A stretch of 64,000 nucleotides of DNA, from NCBI RefSeq assembly GCF_039634365.2, contig NZ_CP155079.2, positions 2,046,001 through 2,110,000 of the forward strand, written 5' to 3'. The position numbers were made by a program, and so were the translations under genes. Source of the DNA: Mucilaginibacter sp. PAMB04168. Lineage in GTDB: Bacteria; Bacteroidota; Bacteroidia; Sphingobacteriales; Sphingobacteriaceae. Below are positions 58,503 through 64,000 of the stretch, in pieces. Every line of letters begins with the position of its first letter. Position 1 is the stretch's first letter. The notes under the pieces were generated by a model. It was not told the DNA's origin, ran no database searches, and worked only from the letters and a program-made list of their open reading frames with translations.

Positions 58503-59393
58503 ATGAGAAGAATATACATCGTGGCATTACTGGCACTTATGTGTGTTGCAGCAAAAGCACAAGACAGTGCTGCCGTGCCGAAAGTTATAAAAACGCCTGC
58601 CGGCTATACATCGCAGATTGATGTGGTGTATACTAAGGTAAATGGGTGGGATGGACGCATGGATTTATACCTGGCACCTAAAGATAAAGCCCCGTCTCCG
58701 GTAGTGATTAACATTCACGGCGGCGGTTGGAACAAAGGGCGGAAAGAAGATCAATCGGGCTGGAATGCCTTTTTTAAAAAAGGTTATGCTGTAGCTAATG
58801 TGGAATACCGCTTATCGCAAGCAGCACCTGCACCGGCGGCTATTGAGGATGTGCGGTGTGCACTGATTTATATTGTTGAGCACGCCAAGGAACTGAATAT
58901 AGATGTTAACAAAATTGTCATCATGGGTGGATCAGCGGGGGCACACCTGGCCTTAATGGGCGGCTTGCTGGAAAACGACCATAAATTTGACACTAACTGC
59001 AAAACCACTAAAACCATTAAGGTTGCCGCTATTATAGATCAATATGGCATTGCCGATGTAAGCGACTGGGCTTATGGTCCGCATAAAACCAGCAAGTCGG
59101 CTATCCAGTGGCTTGGAGACAGGGCTAAAGAAAAAGGCTTTGCCGAATCGATATCGCCTATTACTTACGTTAAAAAGAGCAGCCCGCCAACCATTATTGT
59201 ACACGGCGATGCCGATCCGGTGGTACCTTATGAACAATCGGTAATTCTGTACAAAAAGTATCAGGACATGGGCGTAAAATCGCAGTTTGTGACTGTTGCG
59301 GGTGGCCAGCATGGCAAGTTTACACCCGAAAAGAAAACTGAGCTTAACGCCCAGATTATGGAATTCCTGAAAAGTGTTGGTGTACACCAATAA
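58503..59393 (+). CDS. Secreted alpha/beta hydrolase, putative carbohydrate esterase
   Basis: 296 aa from the ATG at 58503, which gives a clear signal peptide (cleavage near AKA-Q, residue 20). A longer frame starting at 58368 overlaps kdgF and is rejected. Hormone-sensitive-lipase/BD-FAE-like fold: oxyanion HGGGW, nucleophile Ser in GGSAGAHLA, Asp in HGDADPVVPY and His in GGQHGKF. Close family members act as acetyl or feruloyl esterases. In this operon the natural hypothesis is removal of O-acetyl groups, found on bacterial alginates but not on brown-algal alginate. Substrate unproved. Confidence 0.82.
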   Translation: MRRIYIVALLALMCVAAKAQDSAAVPKVIKTPAGYTSQIDVVYTKVNGWDGRMDLYLAPKDKAPSPVVINIHGGGWNKGRKEDQSGWNAFFKKGYAVANVEYRLSQAAPAPAAIEDVRCALIYIVEHAKELNIDVNKIVIMGGSAGAHLALMGGLLENDHKFDTNCKTTKTIKVAAIIDQYGIADVSDWAYGPHKTSKSAIQWLGDRAKEKGFAESISPITYVKKSSPPTIIVHGDADPVVPYEQSVILYKKYQDMGVKSQFVTVAGGQHGKFTPEKKTELNAQIMEFLKSVGVHQ

Positions 59394-59404
59394 ACCATAA
59401 ATTG

Positions 59405-60691
59405 ATGAAAGTTAAAGGTTTACGCTGGTTTATTATTGCGCTTATTGGACTGGCCACGGTTATTAATTACATTGACCGTAGCGCCATTAACATTATGTGG
59501 CCTTACATATACCACGAGTTTGGCATAGCCGATGTTGATAACAAAAGCACACTGGCCTTAATTACTACCTTTTTTATGTTGGCTTACGCCTTAGGCCAAA
59601 CATTTACCGGCAAACTGATGGATGCCGTAGGTACACGCCTGGGCATGGCGGTATCCATAGCTGGCTGGAGTGTATCCATTGCCTTGCATGCGCTGGCACG
59701 GTCTATATTTTCATTCAACATATTCAGGTTTTTCCTCGGCTTTTTTGAAGCCGGTAATTGGCCTGGTGCCACTAAAAGTAACGCTGAATGGTTTCCGGCT
59801 AAGGAGCGGGCTATTGCACAAGGCATTTTTGGTGCAGGCGCATCATTAGGCTCGGTTATATCTGCACCTGTAATAGCCATACTATTTGTGGCTTTTGGGT
59901 GGAAAACAACGTTTTTCATGATAGGGGGCCTAGGGCTTATTTGGTTACTGCCTTGGCTCATCATCAACAAAAACACACCCGATAAACACAGGTGGATAAC
60001 ATCCGAAGAACAGGAGCATATCTTATCGTCTGAAAGCATTGTGGCTGGTGCAACGCAAAATACAGTGGTGTTAAGCTGGTTGCAGTTGTTACAATACCGC
60101 AGCACCTGGGGCATTATATTAGGTCGCTTTTTTATTGATCCGGTTTGGTGGCTGTTTGTAACCTGGTTGCCTACATTTTTAAAAGAGCAATTTATGTTTG
60201 ACATTAAACAGATAGGCGCCTTTACCTGGTTCCCTTACCTGTGTGCTGCTATTGGCAGTCTGCTGGGCGGCTTTTATTCATCAAGGTTAATTAAACAAGG
60301 CACCGAGGCAAGCCGGGCACGTAAGCGAGCTGTTACCATAGGCTGCATTTTTATGCTGATTGGCTTAATTGGCATACTGGCAACCTTAAGTACGTTAAAG
60401 GAGAAACCATCACTGGCCATGGCCTTAATTGGTACAGTTTTATTTGGCTTCCAGTTTTTAATCGGCAACCTTCAAACCCTGCCAAGCGATTACTTTAATG
60501 GTAAAAATGTGGGTACCGTTGCTGGTATGGGCGGTACGGCAGCTGTGGTAGGAACTCTCTTTACTACCTGGGCTGTACCGGTTATTACACAAACCAGCTA
60601 TGTGTCTTTTTTTGTACTGGGGGCGGTTTTAGTTCCGTTGGCCTGGCTCGCTATAAATTTCATGAACTCAAAAAATATTAATTCTAATTAA
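59405..60691 (+). CDS. MFS transporter, hexuronate (ACS/ExuT) type
   Basis: 428 aa from the ATG at 59405 (a TTG three bases earlier is possible but unnecessary). About 12 membrane helices. INYIDRSAINIMWPYI in helix 1 and FFEAGNWPGATKSNAEWFPAKERAIAQGIFGAGASLG around helices 4-5 are the signature of the anion:cation symporter family that includes ExuT and alginate-monomer transporters. It should carry the unsaturated monouronate or DEH from the periplasm into the cytoplasm by proton symport. 11 bp after the esterase and 8 bp before the SDR, clearly one operon. Confidence 0.92.
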   Translation: MKVKGLRWFIIALIGLATVINYIDRSAINIMWPYIYHEFGIADVDNKSTLALITTFFMLAYALGQTFTGKLMDAVGTRLGMAVSIAGWSVSIALHALARSIFSFNIFRFFLGFFEAGNWPGATKSNAEWFPAKERAIAQGIFGAGASLGSVISAPVIAILFVAFGWKTTFFMIGGLGLIWLLPWLIINKNTPDKHRWITSEEQEHILSSESIVAGATQNTVVLSWLQLLQYRSTWGIILGRFFIDPVWWLFVTWLPTFLKEQFMFDIKQIGAFTWFPYLCAAIGSLLGGFYSSRLIKQGTEASRARKRAVTIGCIFMLIGLIGILATLSTLKEKPSLAMALIGTVLFGFQFLIGNLQTLPSDYFNGKNVGTVAGMGGTAAVVGTLFTTWAVPVITQTSYVSFFVLGAVLVPLAWLAINFMNSKNINSN

Positions 60692-60699
60692 ATCAAATC

Positions 60700-61452
60700 A
60701 TGCGTTTACAAAACAAAGTTGCCGTAGTTACGGGTGGGGCCAGAGATATTGGCCGGGCTATATCATGCCAGTTGGCTCGTGAAGGGGCAAAAGTGGTGAT
60801 TAATTATTTTGATAGCGAAGATTCGGCTAAAGAAACGCTGTCGATAATTGAAGCAGAAGGAGGCCAGGGCATTTTGGTGCATGGCGATATGACCAAAATG
60901 GCTGATGCGAACAACTTAATTGAAAAAACTAAAGAAGCCTACGGCCAAGAAATACACATTTTAGTTAACGTGGCTGGTGGCCTGGTAGGCCGCAAAAAAA
61001 TTGTGGAAATGGATGAAGATTTCTTTGACTTTGTGGTTGATCTGAATTTTAAATCGGTGTACCTGGCTACTAAAGCCGCTGTGCCTTTTATGCCTGCCGG
61101 CTCATCTATCATCAACTTTTCGTCACTTGCAGCACGCGATGGTGGCGGGCCTGGCGCAAGTGCCTATGCTGCTGCTAAAGGTGCCGTAATGACCTACACC
61201 CGCTCACTGGCTAAAGAGCTGGGCCCGCAGGGTATAAGGGTTAATGCGCTGGCTCCGGGCGTTATTTCAACCACTTTTCATGATACCTTCAGTACCCCGC
61301 AGGTACGAACCAACATTAGCAACGCCACTGCGTTACGCCGCGAAGGTAGCGCACAGGAGGTAGCTGATCTGGTAGCCTACCTGGCGTCTGAAAATTCATC
61401 TTTTTTAAGCGGAAACAACATCGATATAAACGGTGGCTTAGCCTTTTCTTAA
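60700..61452 (+). CDS. SDR family oxidoreductase, probable DEH reductase
   Basis: 250 aa, classical short-chain dehydrogenase. Cofactor motif TGGARDIG near residue 11, with aspartate where most classical SDRs have glycine (TGxxxGIG), NVAGG in place of NNAG near 90, catalytic Ser in NFSSLA, Tyr156 and Lys160 in SAYAAAK, and C-terminal SGNNIDINGG. SDR enzymes in alginate operons of Bacteroidota and sphingomonads reduce DEH to 2-keto-3-deoxygluconate with NAD(P)H. The same role is inferred here from the KdgF/PL17/MFS context. KdgK and KDPG aldolase are not in the window. Confidence 0.87.
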   Translation: MRLQNKVAVVTGGARDIGRAISCQLAREGAKVVINYFDSEDSAKETLSIIEAEGGQGILVHGDMTKMADANNLIEKTKEAYGQEIHILVNVAGGLVGRKKIVEMDEDFFDFVVDLNFKSVYLATKAAVPFMPAGSSIINFSSLAARDGGGPGASAYAAAKGAVMTYTRSLAKELGPQGIRVNALAPGVISTTFHDTFSTPQVRTNISNATALRREGSAQEVADLVAYLASENSSFLSGNNIDINGGLAFS

Positions 61453-61460
61453 AAACATCC

Positions 61461-61519
61461 GGCCAGTACTTAAAATACTTTTATGTACTGGCCATAAACC
61501 AAGCCGGCGTAAAGCCGGC
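61461..61519 (+). terminator. Two intercistronic hairpins between the SDR gene and SusC5
   Basis: GGCCAGTAC (61461-61469) pairs with GTACTGGCC (61485-61493), a perfect 9-bp stem with a 15-base loop. Next, GCCGGC (61503-61508) and GCCGGC (61514-61519) form a second 6-bp stem. No T run follows either. They probably attenuate or stabilise the upstream transcript rather than end it fully. Confidence 0.55.
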
Positions 61520-61677
61520 AGTAACCTAAACCCAAACAATCTGTTCCCAATAACCGGGGACAAACCTTATAAACCAAGTCATTTAAGCCGTCCCAGCGCT
61601 TAAATGCACGCACAAATTGAACATTGTGCTGCAGCTAACCACTGCAAACTAATTATTAACCTAATAAACTGATTAAA

Positions 61678-64000
61678 ATGGTGAGAAGAAATTTACTATT
61701 TAAATGCAGGGGTAAAAGTTTAGCTACGTTGTGGCTGGTTGTAACCCTGTGTTGTGTACAGGTATTTGCCAGTGAAACCAAACCCGCTGCTAATTTTAAC
61801 ATTGGCGTCAAAGGTAAAGTGGTTGATGAACAGGGCGAAATACTAGCTGGCGTTACCGTAATGGTAAAAGGTACGCGCATAGGCACCTCAACTACCGTAC
61901 AGGGCGAGTACAAAATTAATAGTGTGCCCGAAAACGGCACCCTGGTTTTTAGCCTTATTGGCTTCAAAACTTTAGAAGTAAAGGTTAACAACCAAAAAAC
62001 CATAAATGCAACCCTGATAGCCGATAAGGGTACTTTAGATGATGTGGTGGTAATAGGCTACGGCACCATCAAGAAATCTAACTTAACCGGTGCGGTTGCC
62101 AAACTGAAAACCGATAGACTGGACGAACTGCCAACTTCCCGCCTTGATAATGCATTGATTGGCAAGCTGGCCGGATTAACCGTACAAATAAACAGTTCGG
62201 AAGCAGGGTCAGAACCTACACTGCGTATTCGTGGGGCCAGTTCCATTAGTGCAAATGCATCACCCTTGGTAGTGGTTGACGGCCATCCCATTGAAGATGG
62301 CCTGGCTTATGTTAGTCCGCAGGATGTGGAGTCGCTTGAGGTGCTGAAGGACGCAGCATCATCGGCCATTTATGGTTCGCGTGGTGCTAATGGCGTTATT
62401 TTGGTAACCACCAAAAAAGGTGTTGCTGACAGGCCACGTTACAGCATCAAAACTTACTACGGTATTAAGGACGCTTACAAACTGCATCCCATCATGAATA
62501 CAACCGAGTATACCGAGCTGATGTTTAACGAGGCCCGGCAGCGCGCTAGTGATCCAACTGTGCCTACTGCTTCGCAAAACCTCATTACTGCTAACGAGCG
62601 TGCAGCCTACATTATCGAAAATCAAATTACCGGTGTAGCAACCGACTGGCAAAAGGCAGCCCTGCGCGATGCATCTATTTATAATATACAGGCCAGCGTT
62701 TCGGGCGGCAAAAAAGATTTGCGTTATTATGTTTCGGGTAACGTGCAGCAAGACCAAGGTATTATGAAGTACAGTGAGAATCAACGAGGTAACTTTAAGG
62801 TTAATGTGGATGCAAATTTAAGTTCTAAGCTAAGCTTAAATGTAAGCCTGAATCCAACCTATACTAAAACACAAACACCGGCCGTAAACTTTACCGATTA
62901 TTATCGTTTTCTGTCGTTCATTCCCGTTTACCATACCGATTTTTCTTCGGCCTTTGTAAATCAGAATGCGCAATGGGCTGGTGTTAGAGCTGGCGACTAT
63001 GCACAAGCCCGTCATTTTACTAACCTGGTTTACGCAGGCACCATGCCCGATGGTTCTTTTTACACCAGCCCGGGCACCGTAGCGCCATTTTCATCAACCA
63101 ATAATACGCCTATATCTATAGCTGCACGCGAAAACCGGTATGCTACCTTTTACCGCCTGCAAGGCAGTACAGATTTAAACTACAGATTTAGTAGAGCACT
63201 GGTATTTAAATCGGCCTTAAGCGGCTATTACCGCAGTGTGGAAAATGACATTTTTACCAAGAGCAATGCACGCAAAGATGGTGACGTAAACTCTGGCAGT
63301 ATTGTAACCTCGCGTACTATCGATTATTTATGGGAAAACACACTGAACTATACACAAAGTTTCAAGAAGCACAGTATTACCGGTTTGTTAGGTTATACCG
63401 TTCAAAAAACAACAATTGATGGATCGAGCATCGTAGGTTCCAATTCTCCGTCTGACGACTTTACCACATTGGCGCAGGCATCGGTTATTGACCAGCTAAA
63501 CACCTACACCACCAAAACTCCGATTGGGCTGGTGTCATACTTAGGCCGCGTAAATTATGATTATGCTAACAAGTATCTTTTCTCGGCCAGCTTACGCGCC
63601 GATGCCAGCTCTAAGTTTAATGCAGGAAGCCGTACAGGATGGTTTCCGGCAGTATCAGCCGGATGGGTATTGAGCAACGAGAAGTTTATGAGCAAAACAG
63701 CTAACTGGCTAAGCAGTTTAAAAGCCCGTGCGAGTTATGGCGTAACAGGCAACAACCGTATTGCCGATTTTTCATACCTCGACTTGTTGTTTAAATCTAC
63801 TTATTCATTTGGCGAAGGTACCGGAACTGTAGTACAAGGACAGTCGCCTAATAACCCGGTAACCTTTGGCCCCGGAATAACCTGGGAAACCACCAACTCC
63901 ACTGATATTGGTTTGGATATGGGTTTTATGAAAAATAAATTCACCTTAACGTTAGACTATTATAATTCGCGAACCAATAAATTGCTGTTACAACAAGGCA
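61678..64000 (+). CDS. SusC-type TonB-dependent transporter 5 (alginate locus), 3'-truncated by window edge
   Basis: 774 codons are visible from the ATG at 61678; the frame stays open to the window end. Signal peptide to about residue 37 (VFA-S), CarboxypepD_reg-like domain (about 43-115), DDVVVIGYGTIKKSN plug opening at about 121-135, plug (about 137-245, with LVVVDGHPI and LEVLKDAASSAIYGSRGANGVILVTT) and the first part of the barrel. It should import oligoalginate, with a SusD partner expected just beyond the window. 225 bp and two hairpins separate it from the SDR gene, so it may have its own promoter. Confidence 0.94.
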   Translation, partial: MVRRNLLFKCRGKSLATLWLVVTLCCVQVFASETKPAANFNIGVKGKVVDEQGEILAGVTVMVKGTRIGTSTTVQGEYKINSVPENGTLVFSLIGFKTLEVKVNNQKTINATLIADKGTLDDVVVIGYGTIKKSNLTGAVAKLKTDRLDELPTSRLDNALIGKLAGLTVQINSSEAGSEPTLRIRGASSISANASPLVVVDGHPIEDGLAYVSPQDVESLEVLKDAASSAIYGSRGANGVILVTTKKGVADRPRYSIKTYYGIKDAYKLHPIMNTTEYTELMFNEARQRASDPTVPTASQNLITANERAAYIIENQITGVATDWQKAALRDASIYNIQASVSGGKKDLRYYVSGNVQQDQGIMKYSENQRGNFKVNVDANLSSKLSLNVSLNPTYTKTQTPAVNFTDYYRFLSFIPVYHTDFSSAFVNQNAQWAGVRAGDYAQARHFTNLVYAGTMPDGSFYTSPGTVAPFSSTNNTPISIAARENRYATFYRLQGSTDLNYRFSRALVFKSALSGYYRSVENDIFTKSNARKDGDVNSGSIVTSRTIDYLWENTLNYTQSFKKHSITGLLGYTVQKTTIDGSSIVGSNSPSDDFTTLAQASVIDQLNTYTTKTPIGLVSYLGRVNYDYANKYLFSASLRADASSKFNAGSRTGWFPAVSAGWVLSNEKFMSKTANWLSSLKARASYGVTGNNRIADFSYLDLLFKSTYSFGEGTGTVVQGQSPNNPVTFGPGITWETTNSTDIGLDMGFMKNKFTLTLDYYNSRTNKLLLQQG

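Overview
The window is a stretch of a Bacteroidota chromosome. It is most like a soil or plant-associated Sphingobacteriaceae (Mucilaginibacter/Pedobacter type), although the genus is inferred only from gene style. The supporting signs are five SusC/SusD-type systems, a hybrid two-component sensor (HTCS), a CHU_C/PorP (type IX secretion) pair, promoters of the TAnnTTTG class with few Shine-Dalgarno sites, and many secreted carbohydrate enzymes. I saw no rRNA, tRNA, CRISPR array or insertion sequence.

Region 1 (1-38268) is a very large polysaccharide utilization locus (PUL). It begins with the 3' part of an HTCS regulator. An enzyme operon follows: GH88, DUF2264, a GH43 of the exo-beta-1,3-galactanase type, a GH2 beta-glucuronidase type, GH35, GH16 and a LacZ-type GH2. 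Next come a surface GH16 lipoprotein and three tandem SusC/SusD pairs. A second enzyme group closes the locus: GH43, GH39, GH2 and a long DUF2264 protein. Active-site residues point to a beta-1,3/1,6-galactan carrying glucuronic acid and arabinose, that is, type II arabinogalactan or a plant gum. No sulfatase is present, which argues against algal sulfated galactans. Four promoters in this region share a CCCC direct repeat with a 22-23 bp period, 33-35 bp from a -7-like element. This is a candidate HTCS operator.

Region 2 (38382-49838) is a smaller alpha-glucan locus. A GH87-type alpha-1,3-glucanase is divergent from a SusR-like membrane regulator, followed by SusC, SusD and a SusB-type inverting GH97 alpha-glucosidase. 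There is no GH13 amylase. The combination suggests uptake of alpha-1,3-glucan (fungal wall or bacterial mutan), which would be an unusual Sus variant.

Region 3 (49983-55020) holds a 1230-residue repetitive secreted protein ending in a CHU_C domain, divergent from a PorP/SprF-family outer-membrane protein. This is a probable T9SS-linked adhesin and anchor pair.

Region 4 (55215-64000) is an alginate catabolic operon: GntR/FadR regulator with a putative operator just before its own start, PL17 oligoalginate lyase, KdgF cupin, secreted alpha/beta hydrolase, MFS hexuronate-type transporter, SDR reductase, and the first 774 codons of a fifth SusC that runs off the window. Together these would cut oligoalginate in the periplasm, import the unsaturated monouronate, linearise it and reduce it to 2-keto-3-deoxygluconate.
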